Positions 8,393 through 16,709 of a stretch of 64,000 nt of DNA are shown here, in pieces. Numbering within the stretch: position 1 is the first letter of the stretch; every line of letters starts with the position of its first letter. The stretch is from JAFMJV01 sp034436555. GTDB taxonomy: Bacteria > Chloroflexota > Limnocylindria > Limnocylindrales > CSP1-4. Under the pieces are notes generated by a model. That model worked only from the letters and a program-made list of their open reading frames with translations. It did no database searches and was not told the DNA's origin. Location of the stretch: NCBI GenBank assembly GCA_034436555.1, contig DAOTUU010000048.1, forward strand, positions 124,001-188,000, given 5' to 3'. A program made the translations under genes and the position numbers.

Positions 8393-8421
8393 TTGACAGG
8401 CCCCTCCCGCGGCGCGAGGAT
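8393..8421 (+). promoter_or_regulatory. Sigma-70 type promoter for the carbohydrate ABC importer
   Basis: A perfect -35 box TTGACA (8393-8398) is followed after exactly 17 bases by GAGGAT (8416-8421), a fair -10 match. It lies about 70 bases before the substrate-binding protein start, within the divergent fucU spacer. Confidence 0.55.
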
Positions 8422-8489
8422 GAGCGTCGGTGTCGCGCCGGAGGACCAGACAAGTGCGGCGCGCGTGGTGTTCCAAAGGAGGAGGGAGC

Positions 8490-10115
8490 ATGAGGTTCCA
8501 GAAGGCTGCCGTGCTCGCCGCGGCGGCCACGATCGTCGTCGGCGCGATGCCCGCGACAGCCCAGGACATGTCGGACGACGAGAAGGCCCTGCGCGCGCAG
8601 CTGCTCCAGATCCCGGGTGTCGGCAAGGGCAGCCCCACGGACGCGGACTGGCAGAAGGTGGGGGAGCTCACGCTCGGTCCCACCAAGGCCAACATGACCG
8701 AGGGCGAGTGCGCCGGTGTCCAGCTCACGTTCATGGGGCTCAACAACCAGAACCTGCACAACAACCTGTTCCGTGGCTTCCTGAAGCCATGGGAGGCGTA
8801 TACCGGCGCGACGATCGAGTGGATCGACCTGGCCCAGGCGGACTACAACGCGCGCCTGCAGCAGGCGATCGCCACCGGCACCGTGGACTTCGACCTCACC
8901 GAGATGGGCGCGCCCTTCGAGGGTGACACCGCCGGCCGCGGCCTGCTCGACCCGATGCCCGACTGGGTTGCCGAGCAGATCGACATGGATGACTACGTGA
9001 ACTATCTCAAGGCGCCCATCGGCACCTGGGACGGCAAGACGTATCGCATCTCGATCGACGGCGACACCCACACGATGGCCTATCGGACGGACTACTACGC
9101 CGACCAGGCGCTCAAGGACGCCTGGACCGCGGAGGGTCACGCGGGTGACTGGGCGCCGCCCACCACCTGGGAGCAGGTCAACGAGCAGGCGCTGTTCCTG
9201 AAGGGGAAGAAGGACCCGCTCACGGGTCTGGACGCCTACGGCATCCTGGACCCGCTCAAGTACCTCTGGGGTGGCTTCGGGTTCTACTTCCTGGCCGACC
9301 GGGCGGTGGCGTACAGCAAGCACCCCGACAGCGCGGCATGGCTGTTCGACCCCGCGACGATGAAGCCGCTCGTCAACAACCCGGGCTGGGTGCAGGCGAT
9401 CCAGGACGTCATCGACCTCAATGCCGCGGGCGCCTATCCGCCCGACCAGCTCAACGCGGACCCGAACACGACCGCCTTCCAGCAGTTCCTCGCCGGGACG
9501 GGCGCTCAGGTGCTGTGGTGGGGTGACGTGGGCTCCAACGCCCGCACGTCCGACACCTCGGTGGTCGGCCCGGTCGTGGGCTTCGACATCAACCCCGGCG
9601 CCACGCGGGTCTACAACTGGCAGACCGGCGCATGGGAGGAGAAGGAGAATCGCTCGCCGATGAACGCGTACATCGGCTGGGGCGTGTACGTCACGAACCG
9701 CGTGTCCGCGGACGAGCAGAAGCGCAAGTGCGCCTGGTCGGCGGCGGCACACCTGGGCGGCAAGGACCTGTCCCTGTGGACCGCGGCCTATCCGTCCGGC
9801 TTCCAGCCCTACCGCAACTCGCACTTCAACATCGACGAGTGGGTCGCGGCGGGCTATGACGCGGCGTTCATCGAGGACTACCTGTCCTCCAACGCGGACT
9901 CGTACAACCATCCGAACGCGGCGAACGAGCCCCGCATCCCGGGCATCTTCCAGTACTACTCCCGCGCGGAGGACGAGCTGGTGAAGGGCCTCGGCAGCGG
10001 CACGGACGCGCAGACGATCGCGGACAACATCGCGGCGGCCTGGGAGGAGATCACCGACCAGATCGGGCGCGACAGCCAGATCGCCCTGTACAAGGCCTCG
10101 CTCGGCATGGAGTGA
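8490..10115 (+). CDS. ABC transporter extracellular substrate-binding protein (family 1, carbohydrate)
   Basis: 541 residues with a clear Sec signal peptide (MRFQKAAVLAAAATIVVGA, cleavage near ATA-QD). No lipobox Cys is seen, so anchoring is uncertain. The mature protein has the features of large family 1 sugar-binding proteins: the lobe-I segment around FLKPWEAYTGATIEWID, then YNARLQQAIATGTVDFD and the late EEITDQIG helix. A strong AAAGGAGGAGGG ribosome site precedes the start. It captures a carbohydrate outside the membrane and delivers it to the two permeases downstream. The gene is separated from the permeases by two large hairpins, consistent with higher expression of the binding protein. 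Confidence 0.85.
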   Translation: MRFQKAAVLAAAATIVVGAMPATAQDMSDDEKALRAQLLQIPGVGKGSPTDADWQKVGELTLGPTKANMTEGECAGVQLTFMGLNNQNLHNNLFRGFLKPWEAYTGATIEWIDLAQADYNARLQQAIATGTVDFDLTEMGAPFEGDTAGRGLLDPMPDWVAEQIDMDDYVNYLKAPIGTWDGKTYRISIDGDTHTMAYRTDYYADQALKDAWTAEGHAGDWAPPTTWEQVNEQALFLKGKKDPLTGLDAYGILDPLKYLWGGFGFYFLADRAVAYSKHPDSAAWLFDPATMKPLVNNPGWVQAIQDVIDLNAAGAYPPDQLNADPNTTAFQQFLAGTGAQVLWWGDVGSNARTSDTSVVGPVVGFDINPGATRVYNWQTGAWEEKENRSPMNAYIGWGVYVTNRVSADEQKRKCAWSAAAHLGGKDLSLWTAAYPSGFQPYRNSHFNIDEWVAAGYDAAFIEDYLSSNADSYNHPNAANEPRIPGIFQYYSRAEDELVKGLGSGTDAQTIADNIAAAWEEITDQIGRDSQIALYKASLGME

Positions 10116-10116
10116 C

Positions 10117-10150
10117 GGTGAGGCGCACGAACGATCTCGTGCGCCTCACC
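10117..10150 (+). terminator. Perfect 14-bp hairpin directly after the binding-protein gene
   Basis: The left arm 10117-10130 and right arm 10137-10150 are exact reverse complements with a 6-base loop, starting two bases after the stop codon. No T-run follows, so mRNA protection or partial termination is more likely than full termination. Confidence 0.7.
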
Positions 10151-10172
10151 TCCGTCGATTCCATGGCCTGAT

Positions 10173-10209
10173 CCGGCCGGGGTGCGCCCTCACAGCGCAC
10201 CCCGGCCGG
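10173..10209 (+). terminator. Second perfect hairpin (15-bp stem) before the permease gene
   Basis: Arms 10173-10187 and 10195-10209 pair perfectly around a 7-base loop. With the preceding hairpin it forms a double stem-loop in the 149-base spacer between binding-protein and permease genes. Confidence 0.7.
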
Positions 10210-10264
10210 TCGTCCCAAGGCCGGCGCGTGCCCGTGCCGGCCAACCGCTCACAGGATCCCGCAT

Positions 10265-11368
10265 GTGAGTACCGGCGACCTCATCCACGTCGTCAGCAAC
10301 CAGGGCATCTCGGAAGGCCGGCAGCGTGCCGGACGGATCCTCATCCGGGGATCGTTCCTGGTCCTGCTCGTCGTGCTCGCGCTCCAGGCCGCGGACGCCC
10401 TGGGCATCCTCGACCTGCCCTTCGCGAACTGGCAGCCCACGATGTACGCGTGGGTGGCCTGGTGCGTCTGCCTGTGCGTGGGCAAGGTCCTCATCAACGG
10501 CGAGCAGGGCAAGCGGCTGATGTTCGTGCTGCCGTCCGCGCTGCTCGTCGTGTCGCTGACCGTGATCCCGCTGCTGCTGGGCATCGCGATCGCGTTCTCC
10601 GACTGGAACCTGTCCTCGCCGGACGGGCCGCGGTTCGCGGGCCTCGGCAACATCGAGAAGATGCTGGGCGATCCGTTCTATTGGAACGCGCTCGGCAACA
10701 TGGTCTGGTACGCCCTCGCGATCTTCGTGGAGCTGGCCATCGCGTTCGGGCTGGCGCTGGTCCTGAACGCCCAGATCCGCGCCCGCAAGTTCTGGCGGGT
10801 GGCGTTCCTGCTGCCGCTGATGCTGTCGCCGGTGGCCGTGTCCTGGATGATCGGCAAGTCCATGCTGGAGTTCCGGTTCGGCCCGGTGGCCCAGTTCATG
10901 CGCGCCATCGGCTGGGAGCAGCCGGCCTTCTTCGCGTCCCCGGAGATCGCGAAGGTCACGATGATGGTCCTGGACGCCTGGATCTTCATCCCGTTCATGA
11001 TGATCATGCTGCTGGCCGGGCTCCAGGGCCTCCCCCATGAGGTGGTCGAGGCCGCCAAGGTGGACGGCGCCACGGGCTGGCAGGCGTTCCGGAAGATCAT
11101 CTTCCCGCTGATGCTGCCCGTGACCGTGACCGCGTTCCTGGTGCGCCTGATCTTCAAGCTGAAGCTCGCGGACATCGTCATCAACATCACCGCGGGCGGC
11201 CCGGGCGGCGCCACCGACACGGTCACCAGCTTCATCTATCGGGAGTACCGCGACCGATCCAACGTGGGCTACGGGACGCTGCTCGCGATGTTCTATCTGG
11301 TGCTCATCGTGATCGCCATGACCGGCCTGATGCGCGGCCTGAACCGCTGGATGCGGCCGTACTCATGA
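10265..11368 (+). CDS. Carbohydrate ABC transporter permease (MalF/UgpA-type)
   Basis: 367 residues from GTG 10265. It is longer than the usual about 300 residues because two additional hydrophobic segments precede the core. The core six-helix permease carries the EAA loop EVVEAAKVDGATGWQAFRKI, which docks to the ATPase, followed by IFPLMLP. It ends with an ATGA overlap to the second permease. It forms the membrane channel with that partner. No ATPase gene is present in this cluster, so the pair must use a shared ATPase encoded elsewhere. Confidence 0.87.
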   Translation: MSTGDLIHVVSNQGISEGRQRAGRILIRGSFLVLLVVLALQAADALGILDLPFANWQPTMYAWVAWCVCLCVGKVLINGEQGKRLMFVLPSALLVVSLTVIPLLLGIAIAFSDWNLSSPDGPRFAGLGNIEKMLGDPFYWNALGNMVWYALAIFVELAIAFGLALVLNAQIRARKFWRVAFLLPLMLSPVAVSWMIGKSMLEFRFGPVAQFMRAIGWEQPAFFASPEIAKVTMMVLDAWIFIPFMMIMLLAGLQGLPHEVVEAAKVDGATGWQAFRKIIFPLMLPVTVTAFLVRLIFKLKLADIVINITAGGPGGATDTVTSFIYREYRDRSNVGYGTLLAMFYLVLIVIAMTGLMRGLNRWMRPYS

Positions 11369-12285
11369 GCGACCCGATCTTCCACGATGGCGAGTCCGAC
11401 CTGGCCTACAAGGCGCGCTGGTGGACCAGCCGGATCTTCATCTACTCCATCCTCATCGTGTGGGCGGTCATCTGCGTCTTCCCCATCTACTGGACGATCA
11501 CCACGTCGTTCAAGCAGGCCCCGGACGTCATGCAGGGTCACCTGGTGCCGTTCCTGGACTTCGAGCCCGCATGGCTCGGCTGGCGATCGCTGGGGCTCTC
11601 GCCGGACACCATCGGCGCGTCGAGCACCGTCCGGGACGAGTTCATGAGCCGCTTCTCCAACTCGTTCATCGTGTCCATCTCGTCGTCGATCCTGGCGGTG
11701 CTGCTGGGCGCCATGACCGGCTACGGCCTGTCGCGCTTCGGCTATCGGTTCGGCTTCATGCGCAACAACGACATCTCGTTCTTCTTCCTCAGCCAGCTGA
11801 TCCTGCCGCCGGTGGTCCTGGCGCTGCCGTTCCTGGTGCTCTACAAGCAGCTGGGGCTGCTGGACACCCATCTCGGGCTGATCCTGCTCTACACGCTGTC
11901 CGTGCTGCCCATCGTCATCTGGATCATGCGCGACCAGTTCATCGCGATCCCTCCGGAGCTGGAGGAGGCGGCGCTCGTGGATGGACAGGGCGTGTGGGGC
12001 GCGTTCGCCAAGATCATCCTGCCCATCGCCCTGCCGGGCATGGTCGCGGCATTCGTGCTGTCGCTCGTGCTGACCTGGAACGAGTATTTCTTCGCGTCGC
12101 TGCTGACGTCCACGAACGCCAAGACCCTGCCCGTGATGGTGGCCAGCCAGACCGGCAGCCAGGGCATCTCGTGGTGGAGCATGGCGGCCATCTCGTTCGC
12201 CGCGATCCTGCCCCTGCTCATCGTGGGGGTGCTCCTGGAGAAGTACATCATCAAGGGCATGGCGGCCGGCGCCACCAAGGGCTGA
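11365..12285 (+). CDS. Carbohydrate ABC transporter permease (MalG/UgpE-type)
   Basis: 306 residues and six predicted transmembrane helices. The N-terminal helix FIYSILIVWAVICVFPIYW is followed by the periplasmic FKQAPDV segment typical of MalG-type permeases. The EAA loop is ELEEAALVDGQGVWGAFAKI, then ILPIALPGM. Its start overlaps the previous stop (ATGA), so the two subunits are made in equal amounts. It is the last gene of the importer and converges on the minus-strand catabolic operon. Confidence 0.88.
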   Translation: MSDPIFHDGESDLAYKARWWTSRIFIYSILIVWAVICVFPIYWTITTSFKQAPDVMQGHLVPFLDFEPAWLGWRSLGLSPDTIGASSTVRDEFMSRFSNSFIVSISSSILAVLLGAMTGYGLSRFGYRFGFMRNNDISFFFLSQLILPPVVLALPFLVLYKQLGLLDTHLGLILLYTLSVLPIVIWIMRDQFIAIPPELEEAALVDGQGVWGAFAKIILPIALPGMVAAFVLSLVLTWNEYFFASLLTSTNAKTLPVMVASQTGSQGISWWSMAAISFAAILPLLIVGVLLEKYIIKGMAAGATKG

Positions 12286-12377
12286 GGCTGCTCGCCGGCA
12301 CGGCGCGCTCCGCCCGGGTCGGGCGCGGGCGAGGATCTGGACGCGCCGGGCACGGTCCGCCCGGGCGCGGGCCGGGG

Positions 12378-12548
12378 CCCCTGTGCACCCGGTGCACCAC
12401 CGGGCGGTCGGGGGACGATCCATCGGTCGATCGGTGCGCAGGGCGACCCATCCGTCACCCCGGGAGGTCGATCGGTGCACCTGGCGGACCACCCTGATGT
12501 CGGACCGGGCGCCGGCCTCCTGGTGGTGCATCCCATGCACAGGGGGCG
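12378..12548. repeat. Inverted repeat pair in the convergent spacer
   Basis: A roughly 29-base arm at 12378-12406 and its near-complement at 12520-12548 share CCTGTGCA and TGCACCACC in opposite orientation. Each arm is itself partly palindromic (GTGCAC-CCG-GTGCAC). The about 113 bases between contain CATCGGTCGATCGGTGC-type short repeats. It lies in the 480-base spacer between the importer and the catabolic operon. It could be a large RNA structure, bidirectional terminator or miniature mobile element. Confidence 0.6.
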
Positions 12549-12648
12549 TCCGGAGGGCGCGGGCGCGGGCCGGTGCGGACCCGTCATCACGCGAACAGCA
12601 TGGAGTCCGCCGCGTGGCCGGAGCGCGTCAGCGCCTGCCCGTGGCCCG

Positions 12649-12709
12649 ATCACCCTTCCGAGCCGGGCCACCCGTCCGAGCCGGGCCACCCGTCCGAGCC
12701 GGAGCACCG
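12649..12709. repeat. 18-bp tandem repeat (about 3.3 copies)
   Basis: Unit gagccgggccacccgtcc repeats at 12660-12677 and 12678-12695 with partial copies on both sides. It sits just downstream of the last gene of the minus-strand operon and shows no coding signal. Confidence 0.75.
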
Positions 12710-12765
12710 ACATCCCCGGAACGCCGATCCCCGGGTGACCTGCTCCGGCCCACCTTGACTCCGAC

Positions 12766-13311
12766 CTACTCCATGTTCGTGTGGCGCGCCCGCATGGACG
12801 CCGCCGTCTCACCCAGCGCGTCGCGCAGTCGCAGCACCAGCGCCTCGGACACCAGGAACATCGCTCCCTCGAACAGCGATCCCATGGGCAGGACGGAGGC
12901 ACCGCCCGCGTCGCGCGCCATCGTCTGGGCGGGGATCACGAGCAGCTGGTCGGCCAGGCGTGCCGTGCCTCCGGCGGGCTCCGCCGTGATGACCACGACG
13001 CGTGCCCCGGCCGCCCTCGCGACACCCACCAGCGCGGTCGCGGTGGCCAGCTCGCCGGGACCCGCCGCACACAGGAACAGGTCTCCCGGCCCCAGGGGGA
13101 ACGCGGTCATGTCGCCCTGGACGCTCACCCGGAGGCCCAGGTGAGCGAGGCGCATGGCCAGCGCCCGCATCATCAGGCCCTCGCGGCCGCATCCGTGGAC
13201 CATGATCGCGCGCGCGTCGACGACCGCCCGGGCCAGCGACTCGATCGCGGCCTCGTCCATCGTCTCGGCCACCGCGACCAGCTCCGCGGCCGCGGCGGCC
13301 AGCGGCGTCAC
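12766..13311 (-). CDS. SIS-domain sugar isomerase (6-phospho-3-hexuloisomerase-like)
   Basis: 181 residues from GTG 13311, which overlaps the FGGY kinase stop in GTGA. A single SIS fold: MVHGCGREGLMMRALAMRLAHLG (phosphosugar-binding Gly/Ser loop region), then LFLCAAGPGELATATALVGVARAAGARVVVITA, and a C-terminal helix with SLFEGAMFLVSEALV that is typical of hexuloisomerases. The usual SGSG loop reads AAGPGE here, so one serine is missing. As the last gene of the operon it probably isomerises a phosphosugar made by the upstream kinases, but a regulatory SIS role cannot be excluded. Confidence 0.75.
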   Translation of the reverse strand: MTPLAAAAAELVAVAETMDEAAIESLARAVVDARAIMVHGCGREGLMMRALAMRLAHLGLRVSVQGDMTAFPLGPGDLFLCAAGPGELATATALVGVARAAGARVVVITAEPAGGTARLADQLLVIPAQTMARDAGGASVLPMGSLFEGAMFLVSEALVLRLRDALGETAASMRARHTNME

Positions 13312-14792
13312 GGATGCTCGCCCAGAGCGCGGCTCAGGTCGCGCGTCTGCTGGTACAGCCGCTCCCACAGCGGCTGCTGATGGGCGTATGCGGGCACCGC
13401 CTCCGGCACCACGACGCGCGCCACCGGGTTCCACGCGGCGATGTCCTCCGGGACCGCCGTGCCCACGGCGACCGCGGCCAGGAACGCGTCGCCGTAGCTC
13501 GCCCCGATGGTCCGCCGCGCCACGACCTGGGGCACGCCGCCCAGGTCGGACGTCGCCTGCAGCCAGACCTCGTTCTGCGTGCCGCCCCCGACCGCCGCCA
13601 CGGTCGTGGGAGCCGCACCCACATCGCGGTACGTGGAGAGGATCCAGGCCGTGCCCGCCGCGATCCCCTCCAGGACCGCGCGATACACGTCGCCGCGCGT
13701 GTGGGTCAGGTCCAGCCCCGCGAACACGCCCTTCGCGAACGGATCGTGGATGGGGGTCCGCTCGCCGCTGAAGTGGGGCAGGCAGAGCACCCCCTTGGCG
13801 CCCTTGGGAGAGCTGGCGGCCTCCGCCACCAGCTCCGGCCAGCCCACGCCCGGCGCGAACTGATCGCGGAACCAGCGGATGAGCGTGCCGGACGTGGCCA
13901 GACCGGCCATCGACGCGTGCAGCCCGGGGGTGAGCCACGGCGCGTACCACAGGCGCGGGTCGCGGATGGCCCGCTCGGTGACCTCGATGACGAACACGGT
14001 GGAGCCGTACATCAGCATCAGCTCGCCGGGTGCTCGGACGCCCACGCTCACGGCCTCGGCCGCCGCGTCGATGGTGCCCACGGTCACCGGGGTGCCCACC
14101 GCCAGGCCGGTCTCCTGGGCCGCCCGCTCGGTCACCACGCCCGCGACCTCCGTGGACCAGGCGAGTCGGGGCAGCCGCTCCAGCGGCAGGATGTCCGGGG
14201 CCAGGTCCGCGGTCCAGTCGAGCCGGTCCACGTCATACAGCGGCGAGAAGCTCGCCGCGGTGTAGTGGTCGATGACGAGCTCGCCGGTCAGCCTCCACGT
14301 GAGGTACGAGGTGGAGGTCATCACCGCGGCCGTCCGCGCGTACAGATCCGGTCGCTCCTCCTTGAGCCACAGGATCTTGGGCCCCACCGACTGGGAGGTG
14401 AGCGCGTTGCCGCACACGGACAGGATCCGGTCCGGCCCGATCCGCTCGTCGAGGGCCGCGATCTGCGCCGCCGCCCGTGTGTCCACGCCGTACAGCACGC
14501 CGTTCATGAGCGGCGCGCCGTCCCCGTCCACGGGCAGCATGCACGGACCGATGGCGCTGGTCGCCAGCGCGTCGATCGCGCGCGGGTCCACGCCCGAGGT
14601 GGCCAGCAGCTCCCGCACGATCGCGACGAGGTCGCCCCACCAGTCCTCCTCGGCACGGTGCTCCGCCCAGCCGGGCTGGGGCACGAGCATCCGGTGCGGG
14701 CGGACCGCGGTGGCGACCACCTCGCCCCGGGCGTCCACCAGGACGCCCTTCGACTCGAACGTTCCGATGTCGACGCCGAGCGTGTGGCTCAT
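13308..14792 (-). CDS. FGGY-family carbohydrate kinase (xylulokinase-like)
   Basis: 494 residues. Two actin-like lobes. The N-terminal phosphate loop is DIGTFESKGVLVDARG. Later motifs are DTRAAAQI, WLKEERPDLY, VGTIDAAAEAVSVG, YGSTVFVIEV, SGTLIRWF, FSGERTPIHDP and the adenosine motif VAAVGGGTQNEVWLQATSD. These are characteristic of xylulose, ribulose or fuculose kinases, which use ATP to phosphorylate a ketose. The start codon overlaps the M42 peptidase stop (ATGA). The length is normal for the family. The specific sugar is not determinable from sequence, but coupling to a SIS isomerase and a TIM-barrel isomerase fits ketose catabolism. Confidence 0.85.
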   Translation of the reverse strand: MSHTLGVDIGTFESKGVLVDARGEVVATAVRPHRMLVPQPGWAEHRAEEDWWGDLVAIVRELLATSGVDPRAIDALATSAIGPCMLPVDGDGAPLMNGVLYGVDTRAAAQIAALDERIGPDRILSVCGNALTSQSVGPKILWLKEERPDLYARTAAVMTSTSYLTWRLTGELVIDHYTAASFSPLYDVDRLDWTADLAPDILPLERLPRLAWSTEVAGVVTERAAQETGLAVGTPVTVGTIDAAAEAVSVGVRAPGELMLMYGSTVFVIEVTERAIRDPRLWYAPWLTPGLHASMAGLATSGTLIRWFRDQFAPGVGWPELVAEAASSPKGAKGVLCLPHFSGERTPIHDPFAKGVFAGLDLTHTRGDVYRAVLEGIAAGTAWILSTYRDVGAAPTTVAAVGGGTQNEVWLQATSDLGGVPQVVARRTIGASYGDAFLAAVAVGTAVPEDIAAWNPVARVVVPEAVPAYAHQQPLWERLYQQTRDLSRALGEHP

Positions 14793-15874
14793 GGCGCGCG
14801 GCGCAGGTCCAGCGCCGGGGTGATGCGGTCGAGGGCCGCGTCCAGGACGTCCACGAGGCCCTCCAGGTCGCGCGGATCCACCACCTCGTGCGCCTGGTGG
14901 GAATAACGCACCGGGAACCCCATGTCGATGCTCGCGACCCCCTCGTCGCCCATGAACTGGACGTAGCTCAGGTCGGTGAGGGCCCCCGTGTGGGCGGTGC
15001 GCTGGAGCGGCGTGCCGCTGGCGGCGGCCGCCTCCTCCATCAGCCGCACGAGGGCGGGATGCGGGATGACGCCGTTGAGGGTACCTCGACCGTGGAACGA
15101 GAACAGCGACATGGCCGGCCCGCCGCCCAGCGCGAGCTCCCCGCGCGACGCCATGTCCGGCGTGTCGCAGGCGAGCATCAGGTCCAGCTGGATCGCGATG
15201 TCGGGCCGGAGGGAGGTCGCCGCGGGCAGCACGCCGCGCAGGTTGTGCTCCTCCTGGACCGCCCACACCAGGTGCAGCGTGGGTCCCTGCCTGGCGCGCC
15301 GCCTCGACGCGAGCTCCAGGAGCACCGCGCAGCCCGCACGATCGTCCACCGCGGTGCCCGCGATGCGCCCGTTGGCCAGCTCCAGCACGGCGGGCTGATA
15401 GACCACCGGCGTGCCGATGCGCACGCCCGCCGCCTCCGCCTCCGCCTGCGAGGTGAATCCCGCGTCCACGGCGAGGTCCTGGTAGGGGATCACCCGATAC
15501 TTCTCCTCCGGCGCGGTCGCGTGATGCGCCTTGATGCCGATGACGCCAGGCAGGTCCCCTCGCTCGGTGCACAGGACGACCGCATGGGCCGGGAGCGCCC
15601 GCTCCGGGACGCCCCCCTGTCGCTCCAGGCGGATGAGGCCCGACGCCTCCACCTTGCGGACGATGAGACCCATCTGGTCGGTGTGGGCGAACACGAGGAC
15701 GGCGGGTGCGGCCGGGTCGCCCGGCATCGACACGACCAGGTTGCCCAGCCGGTCCGAGCGGTGCGCGAGGCCCAGCGCATCCAGGTGCGCCGCGACCGCG
15801 GCCGCCACCCGCTCCTCGTGGCCCGCGAGTCCCGGGATGCCCATCAGCTCCGCGAGGACGGCCCGCAGGTTCAT
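14789..15874 (-). CDS. M42-family metallopeptidase (glutamyl aminopeptidase/endoglucanase-like)
   Basis: 361 residues from ATG 15874 (ATGA overlap with the BtpA gene). Zinc-binding and catalytic motifs of the M42 family are seen: FAHTDQMG (ligand His and Asp), GTAVDDRAG (bridging Asp), VQEEHNLRG (catalytic and ligand Glu), LDLMLACDTPD (Asp) and SHQAHEVV (last His). The usual HTDE reads HTDQ. Members are cytosolic co-catalytic zinc aminopeptidases, although some were annotated as cellulases. Its presence in a sugar operon suggests it removes an amino acid or acyl group from a modified sugar, or acts as a deacylase. That role is an inference. Confidence 0.8.
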   Translation of the reverse strand: MNLRAVLAELMGIPGLAGHEERVAAAVAAHLDALGLAHRSDRLGNLVVSMPGDPAAPAVLVFAHTDQMGLIVRKVEASGLIRLERQGGVPERALPAHAVVLCTERGDLPGVIGIKAHHATAPEEKYRVIPYQDLAVDAGFTSQAEAEAAGVRIGTPVVYQPAVLELANGRIAGTAVDDRAGCAVLLELASRRRARQGPTLHLVWAVQEEHNLRGVLPAATSLRPDIAIQLDLMLACDTPDMASRGELALGGGPAMSLFSFHGRGTLNGVIPHPALVRLMEEAAAASGTPLQRTAHTGALTDLSYVQFMGDEGVASIDMGFPVRYSHQAHEVVDPRDLEGLVDVLDAALDRITPALDLRRAP

Positions 15875-16683
15875 GCCCCGCCCCGCGCGGCGCGCACCCG
15901 ATCCATGAAGTCCGTGGCGCGCTCGGGGTCCACCGCCGCCCACGTGTCGCCGCCGACCTTGAGCGCGGAGCCCACGATGGCGCCGTCGGCGACGCGCAGG
16001 ATGTCCGCCACGGTGGCGTGCTTCACGCCGGTGTTGGCGAGCACCGGCGTCTGGGGCAGGGCGCGCTTGACCGATTCCAGGTCCACCATCTGCGCCGCCT
16101 CGCCCGTGATGGCGCCCGACACGAGCACGGCGTCCGGCACCGACGAGAACACCGCCGACCGGGCGCGGTCGGGCAGCGGACGCCCATCGAGCGAGTGCGC
16201 GAACTCCGCGGACACGTTGTACAGCTTGACCACGTCACCCGCGCCCAGACGCCGCGCGTAGCGCGCCGCGGCGCCCGCGTCCGGCGCCCAGACCCCCATG
16301 TCCGAGGCATAGGTGCCCGTGAAGATCTCGCGCACGAAACGGGCGCCCGTGGCCGCCGCGAGCGCGACCGTGCTCATGGGGTCCCACAGCACGTTGACGC
16401 CGAACGGGACGCGGATCTCGTCGCGCAGCCGCCCGATGACGTACGCCATGGTGGCCGTGGACGCCATGTCCACCGACAGCTCGTACGGTCGGTCGTTCTC
16501 GTTGCCGAACATGACGGCGTCGAAGCCCGCAGCCTGGAGCGCCGCCAGATCCCGGCGGGCGTCGTCGATGATGCCCGACACGCCGCGCGACTCGTCGTGG
16601 AGCGGCGCCCCGGGAAGCGCTCCCAGGTGGACCATCGCGATGACCGGCTTTCGATCGCCGAACAGGGTGCGGAAGCGTGACAT
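15871..16683 (-). CDS. BtpA/SgcQ-family protein
   Basis: 270 residues from ATG 16683. A TIM-barrel-like protein of the BtpA family: PVIAMVHLGALPGAP at the N-terminus, GFDAVMFGNENDRPY, PFGVNVLWDPMSTVALA, FVREIFTGTYASDMG and the C-terminal glycine-rich phosphate-binding segment VADGAIVGSALKVGG. BtpA is named for photosystem I stability in cyanobacteria, but homologues such as SgcQ sit in sugar operons of heterotrophs. A phosphosugar or nucleoside enzyme is therefore likely here. It lies between a ribokinase-like gene and the M42 gene, coupled to the latter by ATGA. Confidence 0.82.
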   Translation of the reverse strand: MSRFRTLFGDRKPVIAMVHLGALPGAPLHDESRGVSGIIDDARRDLAALQAAGFDAVMFGNENDRPYELSVDMASTATMAYVIGRLRDEIRVPFGVNVLWDPMSTVALAAATGARFVREIFTGTYASDMGVWAPDAGAAARYARRLGAGDVVKLYNVSAEFAHSLDGRPLPDRARSAVFSSVPDAVLVSGAITGEAAQMVDLESVKRALPQTPVLANTGVKHATVADILRVADGAIVGSALKVGGDTWAAVDPERATDFMDRVRAARGGA

Positions 16684-16709
16684 GACCGGTTGTCTCCTCT
16701 GGCGCGGGC

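Noticed and set aside
12378..12548. Insertion sequence bounded by inverted repeats
   Set aside because: The interior is only about 113 bases with no transposase. A miniature element is possible but unsupported by a target duplication.
12649..12709. CRISPR-like array
   Set aside because: The 18-bp units are directly adjacent without unique spacers, so this is a simple tandem repeat. The same holds at 49941 and 60010.
12475..13144. Plus-strand open frames over the spacer and SIS gene
   Set aside because: They are low-complexity, overlap the SIS gene antisense and lack ribosome sites.
15871..16683. Photosystem I assembly protein
   Set aside because: The BtpA name comes from cyanobacteria. No photosynthesis gene is present and the context is sugar catabolism.
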